Shown here: one piece after another, positions 27,193-35,058 of the stretch
Position numbering within the stretch: position 1 is the stretch's first letter
How the letters are laid out: every line of letters begins with the position of its first letter
Assembly: GCA_016213785.1 (NCBI GenBank)
Contig: JACQZQ010000058.1
Coordinates: 1 to 64,000, forward strand
Direction of reading: 5' to 3'
DNA length: 64,000 bases
From: Acidobacteriota bacterium
Lineage (GTDB): Bacteria; Acidobacteriota; Blastocatellia; Chloracidobacteriales; JADJPF01
Translations under genes and position numbers: made by a program
Notes under the pieces: model-generated
What the model was told of the DNA's origin: nothing
Seen by the model: the letters and a program-made list of their open reading frames with translations, nothing else
Databases searched by the model: none

Positions 27193-27888
27193 ATGTCTGC
27201 ACTATTAAAAGAAGTTTTTAATGTTTTTAATAAAGAAGAAACTTTTTGTTCTAGTTGCAATAATACTAACTGGCAAAAATTTACTAAACCAGATGGAAGC
27301 ACTTTTGTAAAACGCTGTTTAGAAAATATTCATTTAGTTAATAGATTACTTGCTTTAGGAGTGTACCCTCGTTATCAGCATTGTAGTTTTATTACTTATA
27401 TTCCAAATAACCCCATAGAACAACAAGCTAAAGAAGTTATTCAAAATTTAACTAAAACAATTTCTCAAACAAAAGTAGGTGTAATTCTTTCTAGTAATAA
27501 AAATAATGGAAAGACTCATTTAATTGTGTCATTAATGCGAGCGTTTCTAATAGAGACATTTATACAACCTAAGTTTTGTAATACTTCAGAATTACTTAAT
27601 CAATTAGATGGTGAGACTGATTTAGTAGGAGAAAAAGATCGCAAACTGCTTAGGGAAAATATATTAAAATCAGATCTACTTGTCTTAGATGATTTTGCTA
27701 GGGTGTTATATTCAGAAGAACAAAAAATAAATTTAGAGAATATTATTCATTATCGCCATAGGAATTATTTACCTTTAATTATAACTACTAGGTTAAATCC
27801 TATAGAGCTTAATCAAAAACTAACACCACCAATTTATTCAAGATTAGAAGAAATGTGTGAATTTATTTCCATAAACTCATCAAATTAA
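27193..27888 (+). CDS. DnaC/IstB-like ATPase with degenerate motifs
   Basis: 231 residues, with GGGAG upstream of the ATG. The pattern matches DnaC/IstB-type AAA+ proteins: an N-terminal Cys knuckle (CSSC..C), then a Walker A region reading LSSNKNNGKTHL, Walker B LLVLDDFA and the sensor-like ITTRL. The Walker A GxxxxGKT first glycine is replaced by Ser/Asn, and the expected fourth Cys of the knuckle is missing (RCLE). A helicase-loader-like role is possible, but with altered nucleotide binding. No transposase is next to it, so an IS21 IstB is unlikely. Confidence 0.7.
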   Translation: MSALLKEVFNVFNKEETFCSSCNNTNWQKFTKPDGSTFVKRCLENIHLVNRLLALGVYPRYQHCSFITYIPNNPIEQQAKEVIQNLTKTISQTKVGVILSSNKNNGKTHLIVSLMRAFLIETFIQPKFCNTSELLNQLDGETDLVGEKDRKLLRENILKSDLLVLDDFARVLYSEEQKINLENIIHYRHRNYLPLIITTRLNPIELNQKLTPPIYSRLEEMCEFISINSSN

Positions 27889-27956
27889 GAGTTTAGAGTT
27901 AGGAGAAACAAATTTTATCAAGCAGATTTAAATCTAAGTGTTAGAAAACAAGTTCC

Positions 27957-28011
27957 CCAATCGCTGATTTATTAAGAGATTGGTTTTTTATATTTGCTAA
28001 TCTCTTAATAA
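27957..28011 (+). promoter_or_regulatory. Mutually exclusive hairpins (possible attenuator)
   Basis: A 6-bp terminator-like stem (CCAATC 27957-27962 with GATTGG 27978-27983, then TTTTTTTA) competes with a perfect 13-bp stem (27969-27981 with 27999-28011). They share bases 27978-27981. It lies 20 bases before the thioesterase ATG. Confidence 0.5.
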
Positions 28012-28030
28012 ACTTTTAAGCTCAAAACCT

Positions 28031-28438
28031 ATGAGTTATAAAACTATAATTACTGTAAATTTTGGAGATGTAGATCCTGCTCATATTGTTTATTACCCAA
28101 TAATTTTTCATTATTGTCATATTGCTTTTGAGCGGTTTTTTACTGAATTTGTAGGTATTACTTACCCAAAACTCTTAAAAGATGAAGAAATTGGTTTTCC
28201 TACAGTCAATGCAACAGCTAGCTTTTCTCATCCAATACACTATGGAGATCACTTAGAGGTTACACTTAAGGTAGATCGTATTGGCAAAAGCTCAATAGAT
28301 TTTTCCTATGTAGGAAAGAATTTAGAAGGTCAAGAATATTTTCACGCTAATATAACAGTTGTAGCTGTTTCTATGGTTAGTTTTACTCCTGTCATAATTC
28401 CAAATAAATATAGGGAATGTTTTACTAAATGTAGTTAG
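28031..28438 (+). CDS. Hotdog-fold acyl-CoA thioesterase (4HBT-like)
   Basis: 135 residues of the 4-hydroxybenzoyl-CoA thioesterase type: motif GDVDPAHIVYYPIIFHY with the catalytic Asp near residue 15, then a central helix and the strands of the hotdog fold. The length is standard. These enzymes act as homotetramers on acyl- or aryl-CoA; the substrate cannot be told from the sequence. No ribosome site is seen before the ATG, and the upstream alternative hairpins may control expression. No partner genes are adjacent. Confidence 0.8.
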   Translation: MSYKTIITVNFGDVDPAHIVYYPIIFHYCHIAFERFFTEFVGITYPKLLKDEEIGFPTVNATASFSHPIHYGDHLEVTLKVDRIGKSSIDFSYVGKNLEGQEYFHANITVVAVSMVSFTPVIIPNKYRECFTKCS

Positions 28439-28617
28439 TTTTTTATATTGATCTCTAAATATTGTGATAAGTAGAAAAATTTTTAATAGAAAAACGCCCT
28501 AGTTGTTATTTCATAGTATAGTTAAATTAGATAAGTTGTATTTTTAGAATAAGATAGGTTTATATCACTAAAGTTATTTCTCCAATGCCTTAGTTACTAG
28601 TTAATAAATCCTTAGGA

Positions 28618-28767
28618 TAGGCTACAGGTTTTACCTGAAGAGTTTTCAGGTTTCACCCTACTTTATTTTTCTGACACTTTTAAACTATTCTTTCTTCAAG
28701 CAATCTTAAACACCAAACTAAAAACACTCCCTCCGGGTGGTGTCAAATTGCCAGCAGAAAAACTGCT
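28618..28767 (+). promoter_or_regulatory. Structured leader before the LuxR-type regulator gene
   Basis: The 359-base gap 28439-28797 contains three hairpins: ACCTGAA/TTCAGGT (28633-28639 with 28645-28651, followed by a T-rich stretch at ~28660-28670); ACACTCCC/GGGTGGTGT (28724-28731 with 28735-28743, one bulge); and AGCAG/CTGCT (28753-28757 with 28763-28767). The rest is AT-rich with no gene. The middle hairpin is GC-rich compared with its surroundings. It may be a regulatory RNA leader, or the first hairpin may simply end the thioesterase transcript. Confidence 0.45.
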
Positions 28768-28797
28768 TATTAAAACTTAAATGTGAGAGAAAATAAT

Positions 28798-29130
28798 ATG
28801 ACTACAGGTACTAAAAAAAAGGCTGATGCCAAAAATCCCGCTCCATTAGTTCGTAGAAAAAAAGGTAAAGATGGCGATGAAAACGGCGATTCTACACCAA
28901 AAGAATCTCTCAGAGGTCGCAGCAAACGAAATATCTTAACTCCACGTCAACAAGAAACCTTAAAATTGTTAGTGGAAGGTATGACTAATAAACAAATTGC
29001 AGACATCTTAAAGATCAGCGTCAAAACTGTTGATGCACACCGCGCTAGTATTATGACCCGCTTACAAATCCATAGCCTAGCTGGTTTAGTTAAATATGCT
29101 ATTCGTACAGGCTTAACTTCTATGGATTAA
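28798..29130 (+). CDS. Stand-alone LuxR-type HTH regulator
   Basis: The start is ATG 28798 behind GAGAG; a GTG five codons upstream is also possible. 110 residues: a basic, Lys-rich N-terminal ~45 residues, likely disordered, then a complete LuxR/FixJ DNA-binding domain (LTPRQQETLKLLVEGMTNKQ, IADILKISVKTVDAHR). It lacks a receiver or autoinducer domain. Such small regulators act as transcription factors. A three-hairpin leader precedes it. Confidence 0.88.
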   Translation: MTTGTKKKADAKNPAPLVRRKKGKDGDENGDSTPKESLRGRSKRNILTPRQQETLKLLVEGMTNKQIADILKISVKTVDAHRASIMTRLQIHSLAGLVKYAIRTGLTSMD

Positions 29131-29186
29131 TAAATTAGTTAATAACTAAGAATTTAGTATTACTAATTAAGCTAAGTGTATGGGAT

Positions 29187-29226
29187 AAGCGGTAATAAAG
29201 TCTCTTTTTAGACTTTATTACCGCTT
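29187..29226. terminator. Bidirectional terminator
   Basis: A perfect 17-bp stem (29187-29203 with 29210-29226) with a 6-base T-rich loop. It lies between convergent genes and touches the stop codon of the minus-strand gene. Confidence 0.85.
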
Positions 29227-30925
29227 AATTATTTTCTACCAACCGTCGGTTGCTAATTGTTATACCTTGTGATTTAGTAAAATCTCTAATAATAAAGGAT
29301 GAACTACTTGCTCGTTTTCCTTCTATTTCCCAAGTAATTTCTGCTGTCTCGTGTGGTTTTAGTGGAAATAAGTAAACCTTTTTATTAGCTACTCTATTAC
29401 CACTATTTTTCCAAGAAACTTCTACTCCTTCTTGATTATTAACTTTTAAGTTAATAACTTTAGGTTCTATTTCTACTAATAAAAAAAGATCTCTCCAAGC
29501 TATTTCTATAGGGGTTTGACCCGCAGGAAGTTCTATTTGTTCTTTAACTTCTTGTTCGCCAAATAAAGGCTTTTCTTTTAATTTAGCTGAAATAAAAGCT
29601 CTTCCAGGTGACATAAAAGGAAAATAATAAACATTTTCTCCTACTTTTTTTAGAGGTTGAATTTGATTATTAAGTAGTAGCTCTATGGCATCTTGTCGAT
29701 CCGTAGTAACAATTAACTGAGCATCTTTTTTACTTAAAGTTACCTCTATAGTTTGTCCAGCAGCAAGATCAAATTCTTGTGGGCTTGCCTCTAAAGCATA
29801 AAAATTATTTCCCAATGATTGAGCTAAGCCTTCAATAAAAATACGACCAGGTTTTAAGTTTTTTAAGATCAAACGCTCTTTATAAGCCCTAGATGTAGCT
29901 AGAAGAATCTTATTGACTAAAATATCTACATTAGGGCGATCAACTGTAATAACTAGCATTGCATCATTCCACCCAATGTTTTCTTTAGTAACTTGATTTT
30001 CTTGTAGAATTATTTCTTTACTAATTTGCTGTCTTCCAAATTTAGCTGTTAAATTTACTTTATCAGGAAGCATTAATGGAAAAAGTAATTCTTGGTTAGC
30101 CTTTTCTGAGATTAGCGTAACTCCATTTGCAACTACTTCTATATTTGCACGGTCAACAGTTACAGAAAGTTGAGCATCCTTTCTACTTAAGTTAATAGCA
30201 TAGGTTTTATTTGCTTCTACATTAATTTCTTTTGGTTCAACATCTATTAAATACTTATGTCCAAGCGGATCTATTGCTAGAGCAGATAATTTTTTTATTC
30301 CAGAAGAAATATTTCTTAATGTAATAATTTGCCCAGAACTACTAGAGGTTGCTTCAAGTCTATTATTGATATAAAACTCAACATTGGGACGATCAAAACT
30401 AACATCTAAAGTAGCATCCTCCCAACCTACATTGAGGGTATTTGGTTTTTCATCAGTAATATTAACTACTTGTTTAATCTCAGATCTACCATTTATTTTT
30501 GCCGTAACTAAAGTAGGAATAAGTTTTAAGTTATTAAAAGTTAATTTTTCTCCTGCATATTTAGATTCTTTGATTTCATAACCAATTGCTTCAACTAAAA
30601 CACCAGGTCTATCAACTAAGACGCTTAATTGTCCTGTAGCTTTTCCTATTTCTATTGCCGTAACTTGGCCTGTTTTAATTTCTACACCCTTGCTTTCTAC
30701 TTTTTCATTTTGCTTCCAAGAAATATTACTTCGACCTTCTTTCAAACATACTACTACCGTAATCTCATCTATGCGATATTGATTTTTGGGTGAAATGATT
30801 TCAATTTTTGGGCTAGTAGTTTTAATTACTAGAGTGCCATAGTCTTTAATTTGAGCAAATATAGTTGAATAGAAGAAAAGAAAAAAATAACCAAAAAGAA
30901 AAAAATGTAATAAGTATTTGTACAT
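29225..30925 (-). CDS. Exported PEGA-like repeat protein linked to a kinase
   Basis: 566 residues with a hydrophobic N-terminal signal (YSTIFAQ cleavage). The rest is built from repeated beta-sandwich-like modules, with recurrent phrases such as DATLDVSFDRPNVEFYINN, DAMLVITVDRPNVDILVNK and KDAQLIVTTDRQ. At least two long repeats of ~145 residues are present. This resembles PEGA-type surface modules. It follows the kinase-FGE gene by six bases, so it is probably a periplasmic partner or target of that kinase (inference). Confidence 0.75.
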   Translation of the reverse strand: MYKYLLHFFLFGYFFLFFYSTIFAQIKDYGTLVIKTTSPKIEIISPKNQYRIDEITVVVCLKEGRSNISWKQNEKVESKGVEIKTGQVTAIEIGKATGQLSVLVDRPGVLVEAIGYEIKESKYAGEKLTFNNLKLIPTLVTAKINGRSEIKQVVNITDEKPNTLNVGWEDATLDVSFDRPNVEFYINNRLEATSSSSGQIITLRNISSGIKKLSALAIDPLGHKYLIDVEPKEINVEANKTYAINLSRKDAQLSVTVDRANIEVVANGVTLISEKANQELLFPLMLPDKVNLTAKFGRQQISKEIILQENQVTKENIGWNDAMLVITVDRPNVDILVNKILLATSRAYKERLILKNLKPGRIFIEGLAQSLGNNFYALEASPQEFDLAAGQTIEVTLSKKDAQLIVTTDRQDAIELLLNNQIQPLKKVGENVYYFPFMSPGRAFISAKLKEKPLFGEQEVKEQIELPAGQTPIEIAWRDLFLLVEIEPKVINLKVNNQEGVEVSWKNSGNRVANKKVYLFPLKPHETAEITWEIEGKRASSSSFIIRDFTKSQGITISNRRLVENN

Positions 30926-30931
30926 AATCAG

Positions 30932-32917
30932 TTAAGGCTTTTCTTTAGAAGATTGCAAGTCTTTTGCACAACGAAATCCGATTGAATGTAAAATCTCTTT
31001 ACGTCGATTAAGGCTAGGAGTTTGAGCTAGCCAAAAACGCCGTGTTGTACGGATATATTCTACATTGTCGTGGTAACTGCCTCCACGAAATATTCTATAA
31101 TCTTTAGAGCAATTATTTTCCCCAGTAAGTTGATCAAAATTACCAGATTTATTGTTTTTATAGCAAGATGCTGTCCATTCAGCAACATTACCTGCTAAGT
31201 CTAAGATATTAAAAGGGCTTTTTCCTTGTGGATAACTCCCAACTTTTACAGGGCGATCCTTACCTGATTCTTGGCTATTAGCAAGGCTATAATTTCGGTT
31301 ATCTCCCCAAGGATATAAATATTTGATACCACTTAAGTTATTACCGCGAGCCGCATATTCCCATTCTTCTTCTGTTGGAAGGCGTTTTCCTAACCAACTT
31401 GCATAAGCTTCTGCCTCTTCAGGGGTTACATTAGTTACAGGAAGCTCTTTTTCCATTTCCTTAAAAGACCAATTTTTCCATCGGGTTAGTAAAATATTAC
31501 TAGGATTAGCTCTTAGGAAAGCTAAAAAGTCTTGGTTTGTTACCTCTGTTAAATCTAAGTAGAAGCCCTTCATTGATATTTCTTGCTCTTCTTTTTCATC
31601 CATACTAGGGCTATTTTTTCCCATTAAGAACTTTCCTTTTGGTATTAAAATCATTCCTGGAGGATAAGCTTCTATAAGCAGTTCTTTAGGCGCAGAAGCT
31701 GGTATAGCTATTTCTCCTAGTCTAATCTCTTGAAAAGAAAAGAAATATACATAACTAAATATGGATAGAGGTATTAAAAGAATTATTGATAATAATATAA
31801 TATTTTTATAATCAGTAAATAATTTCCTTACATCTGATAACATACTGATTTTATTAAAATTAGTATTATACCTAGTAGTATATTTATTAGGCTGTTGGTT
31901 TATAGAGTCAGCAGTATGTAAAAGCTTGTTATTATTAGTCTTAGTGGTATTAGAAAATATATTATCATTTAACAAAATAGGTTTTGTTAATAGAGATGTA
32001 GTTGAAGGTGAAGAGTTTGTAGTAGCTAGAATAGCTTTTTCTTGAGGATTTTTAATAGCTTTTTCTAAAGCTAAATATAGTTCAAATGCTGATGGGTAAC
32101 GTAATGGAGCTTGTTTTTCTAGTGTTTTAGAAATGATATTTTTTATTTCTAAAGGTATATTATTAGGAAGTTCTAGCGGTATTTTTTTGTTTAAGTCACA
32201 GATTTCTCGCATTAATGCGGTTGGGCTTGTCCAAATGCTTCGGTCATATAAGGGTTTTTCGGCTAAAAGCTCGTAGAAAACTGCTCCTACAGCCCAAACA
32301 TCTATTGTTTGGCTAACAGAGCCTTCTAGAGCTTCAGGCGACATATATTCAATTGCACCAATTGGATTTTCTGTTACACGTTGGTTATTAACCCAGCTTG
32401 AGATTGCGAAATCAGCAATTTTTGGTAACTGTTTGTCTATCAATAAGATATTAGCTGGTTTTAAGTCCCTATGGACTAAATCCTGACCAGATAAATTTTT
32501 TTTACTATGAATGCTACTTAAGCCAGATGCTATTTTAAGCATTAATTCTTGTTTTTCTAAAAAAGAAAGTTGTTCTTTGCCTAAGCGTATATTTTCAAGT
32601 AAGTTAGTAAGGGTTCCATATTTTGCCCATTGACTTACTATTATTCCTAATTCTAAGTTTTGGTTAGCTGTAAAGGACTCAAATCCAAAATGTACATAAG
32701 TATCTTGAGATAAGCTAAATTGTTGCATTATCTCCCATTCATTAAAAAAATCTTGTTTTCTTTTTGGGTTTGAGAGGTTAAAAATTTTAAGTACATAAAA
32801 ACTATCTCTATCTATGTTATCTATTACTTTTGCCCGCCAAACAGTCGCCGACAATCCGCTACCAAGCTCTTCTACAAGCTCATAATAACTATTAATAATT
32901 GTTCCTTTAGATAGCAT
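30932..32917 (-). CDS. Ser/Thr kinase fused to FGE-sulfatase-like domain
   Basis: 661 residues. The N-terminal Hanks kinase (~10-290) has GSGLSATVWRAK, a catalytic Lys in YVLKIF, and HRDLKPANILL, but the DFG motif reads DFA. One membrane segment (~375-395) leads to a C-terminal FGE/SUMF-type domain (MILIPKGKFLMG, LPTEEEWEYAARG, DLAGNVAEW, RGGSYHDNVEYIRTTRR, FRCA). The two Cys residues needed for formylglycine generation are absent from the RGGS region, so the domain is probably a sensor rather than an enzyme. It is co-transcribed with the PEGA-like protein gene. Confidence 0.88.
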   Translation of the reverse strand: MLSKGTIINSYYELVEELGSGLSATVWRAKVIDNIDRDSFYVLKIFNLSNPKRKQDFFNEWEIMQQFSLSQDTYVHFGFESFTANQNLELGIIVSQWAKYGTLTNLLENIRLGKEQLSFLEKQELMLKIASGLSSIHSKKNLSGQDLVHRDLKPANILLIDKQLPKIADFAISSWVNNQRVTENPIGAIEYMSPEALEGSVSQTIDVWAVGAVFYELLAEKPLYDRSIWTSPTALMREICDLNKKIPLELPNNIPLEIKNIISKTLEKQAPLRYPSAFELYLALEKAIKNPQEKAILATTNSSPSTTSLLTKPILLNDNIFSNTTKTNNNKLLHTADSINQQPNKYTTRYNTNFNKISMLSDVRKLFTDYKNIILLSIILLIPLSIFSYVYFFSFQEIRLGEIAIPASAPKELLIEAYPPGMILIPKGKFLMGKNSPSMDEKEEQEISMKGFYLDLTEVTNQDFLAFLRANPSNILLTRWKNWSFKEMEKELPVTNVTPEEAEAYASWLGKRLPTEEEWEYAARGNNLSGIKYLYPWGDNRNYSLANSQESGKDRPVKVGSYPQGKSPFNILDLAGNVAEWTASCYKNNKSGNFDQLTGENNCSKDYRIFRGGSYHDNVEYIRTTRRFWLAQTPSLNRRKEILHSIGFRCAKDLQSSKEKP

Positions 32918-33132
32918 AGTAATTAAGTTTTATAGTAGTAGGGCAAAAGCCAAAACTTTATTAAAGCTAATTATCTCTATAAAAAGCAATGATTTTACTG
33001 CCAAATTAGCTTAAAGCTAGGAAATAAAATTTTACTTAATAGAGTTAAAATAGGCATAATTTAACAAATCTAAATTATTCTTAGGTAATAATAAAATTCT
33101 AAATTCTTTGCCTTTTAAAACAAGGGGAAAAT

Positions 33133-34977
33133 ATGCGCCAACTCGCTATAGCTTTAATATTAATAATTTGTTTTACCTCAATTTCTTGTAATAAAAACAC
33201 TCAACCCAAAACACCAACAACAGAAACTCATACTAAACATAAAGAGGGCGGTATTAAATGGGAAAACTGGTCAGATGATATTTTTAAGCGGGCAAAAGCA
33301 GAAAATAAATGTGTAATTCTAGATTTAGAAGCTGTTTGGTGTCATTGGTGTCATGTTATGGAGGAAATTACTTATAGTGAACCAGAAGTAATAGAGCTAA
33401 TTTCAAAGAACTTTATTGCTGTTCGTGTAGATCAAGATTCTCGGCCAGATCTTTCAAACCGTTATGAAGATTATGGTTGGCCTGCTACAATCTTTTTTGA
33501 TCCTCAAGGTAAGGAAATAGTAAAGCGTAGTGGCTATATTCCTCCTACTCCAATGGTTTCGCTACTTAAAGCAATTATTGAAGACCCTACACCAGGCCCA
33601 TCTGTTGAAGCAGAACCGACACTCCAACTATCAGAAAACCCTTTTTTATCCCAAGAGGTAATTAAAGAAGCTAAAGAAATATTTATTAATGGTTATGACT
33701 TTAAGCAAGGTGGTTGGGGTTTTTCTCATAAGTATATGGATTGGGATAGCGTTGAATATTGTATGACAGCAGCAAGCCGAAAAGCTGATAAACAGGCTGA
33801 AGAAATGGCAAAGCAAACTCTTGAAGCTCAATTGCAATTAATCGATCCTATTTGGGGAGGAGTTTATCAATATTCTGCTGGTGGAACTTGGAAAGAACCT
33901 CACTTTGAAAAAATAATGGCAATGCAAGCTGAAAATATGCGAGTTTATGCACTTGCTTACACTCTTTGGGGCGATTCTAGCCACTTAAAAGCTTCGCAAG
34001 ACATATACCGCTACTTAAAGGCTTTTTTAACTAGCCCAGAAGGAGCATTTTATACTAGTCAAGATGCTGATTTAGTTAAAGGGCAACATAGCGAAGATTA
34101 CTTTAAGCTAGATGATGCAGCACGACGTGCTAAGGGTATTCCTGCTGTAGATAAACATATTTATGCACGTGAAAATGGTTGGGTTATAAATGCTTTAGTT
34201 ACACTCTATAGTGCTACTGGAGAAGATAAATACTTACAAGATGCTAAAGGCGCTGCTAAATGGATAATTGATAATCGCAGCCTGCCAAAAGGAGGTTTTA
34301 GGCATGATGAAAAAGATAAAGCAGGCCCTTACCTAGGCGATAGTGCTGCTATGGGTAATGCTTTCTTAAAACTTTATATGGCAACAGGTGATAGAGAATG
34401 GTTAAAACGCTCTGAAGAAACAATAAAATTTATTCAAGAAAATTTTCTTAGTAAAGATAACTCTGTTTTAGGTTTTGCTAGCTCTCTTATTATTCCTGGA
34501 GGTTTTACACCTAAGCCACAACGAGATGAAAATATCCTAATGGTACGTTTTGCTAATCTTTTACATCATTATACTGGTAAAGAAGAGCATAAAAAGCTTG
34601 CTGAAACAGGGATGCGTTATTTGGCAATTAAAGAAATTGCTACTAAACGCCCACCAGGAGGAGTACTTTTAACAAGTTTAGAGATGGAGCTTGATCCTGC
34701 TCATGTAACTATAGTTGGTGCAAAAGATGACCCCTCAGCACTGGCTCTTTATAAAGCTGCTCTAAACTATCCTTCTAGTTATAAAAGGGTAGAATGGTTT
34801 GACTCACGTGAAGGTAAACTACCTAATCCTGATATAGAGTATCCTAGTTTAGATAAAGCAGCAGCCTTTGCTTGTGCTAATCAACGTTGCTCGCTTCCAG
34901 CCTTTACTCCTCAAGATGTAAAAGCACGTGTTGAGAAACTTAATGGTTCTACAAATAGCACAAAAAAGAATGGTTAA
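33133..34977 (+). CDS. DUF255/YyaL-type thioredoxin-fold lipoprotein
   Basis: 614 residues, with a signal sequence and lipobox (SISC, Cys ~19), so lipid-anchored. An N-terminal thioredoxin-like DUF255 domain shows VWCHWCHVME (CxxC). It is followed by an (alpha/alpha)6-barrel part typical of YyaL/SPATA20-family proteins (GGWGFSHKYMDWD, GGVYQYSAGGTWKEPHFEKI, YTSQDADL). The usual family member is cytosolic or unanchored; this copy is lipidated. The precise reaction is not known. AAGGGG precedes the ATG. Divergent from the kinase-FGE operon. Confidence 0.85.
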   Translation: MRQLAIALILIICFTSISCNKNTQPKTPTTETHTKHKEGGIKWENWSDDIFKRAKAENKCVILDLEAVWCHWCHVMEEITYSEPEVIELISKNFIAVRVDQDSRPDLSNRYEDYGWPATIFFDPQGKEIVKRSGYIPPTPMVSLLKAIIEDPTPGPSVEAEPTLQLSENPFLSQEVIKEAKEIFINGYDFKQGGWGFSHKYMDWDSVEYCMTAASRKADKQAEEMAKQTLEAQLQLIDPIWGGVYQYSAGGTWKEPHFEKIMAMQAENMRVYALAYTLWGDSSHLKASQDIYRYLKAFLTSPEGAFYTSQDADLVKGQHSEDYFKLDDAARRAKGIPAVDKHIYARENGWVINALVTLYSATGEDKYLQDAKGAAKWIIDNRSLPKGGFRHDEKDKAGPYLGDSAAMGNAFLKLYMATGDREWLKRSEETIKFIQENFLSKDNSVLGFASSLIIPGGFTPKPQRDENILMVRFANLLHHYTGKEEHKKLAETGMRYLAIKEIATKRPPGGVLLTSLEMELDPAHVTIVGAKDDPSALALYKAALNYPSSYKRVEWFDSREGKLPNPDIEYPSLDKAAAFACANQRCSLPAFTPQDVKARVEKLNGSTNSTKKNG

Positions 34978-35004
34978 TTTTTTTAATAAGGAGAAAGGTA
35001 ACAG

Positions 35005-35058
35005 TTGGCGATTACTTTCTGGCCTAAAGACCAGAGTTTGCTCGCCAAAGAGGGATGA
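35005..35058 (+). CDS. Predicted 17-codon leader peptide
   Basis: A TTG at 35005 is preceded by AAGGAG...AAAGG (34988-34998). The frame encodes 17 residues (translated with Met first: MAITFWPKDQSLLAKEG). Its TGA at 35056-35058 overlaps the ATG of the TMTC-like gene as ATGA. The leader carries an outer stem TTGGCGA/TCGCCAA (35005-35011 with 35042-35048) and an inner stem TCTGG/CCAGA (35018-35022 with 35031-35035). The main gene's own Shine-Dalgarno (AGAGGG) sits too close to its ATG, so translation may depend on coupling. Not confirmed as expressed. Confidence 0.5.
   Translation: MAITFWPKDQSLLAKEG

Noticed and set aside
27193-27888. IS21 IstB transposition helper
   Set aside because: No istA-type transposase or terminal inverted repeats nearby, and the motifs are degenerate.
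30932-32917. FGE/C-type-lectin-like domain as a diversity-generating retroelement target
   Set aside because: No reverse transcriptase or template repeat is in the window.
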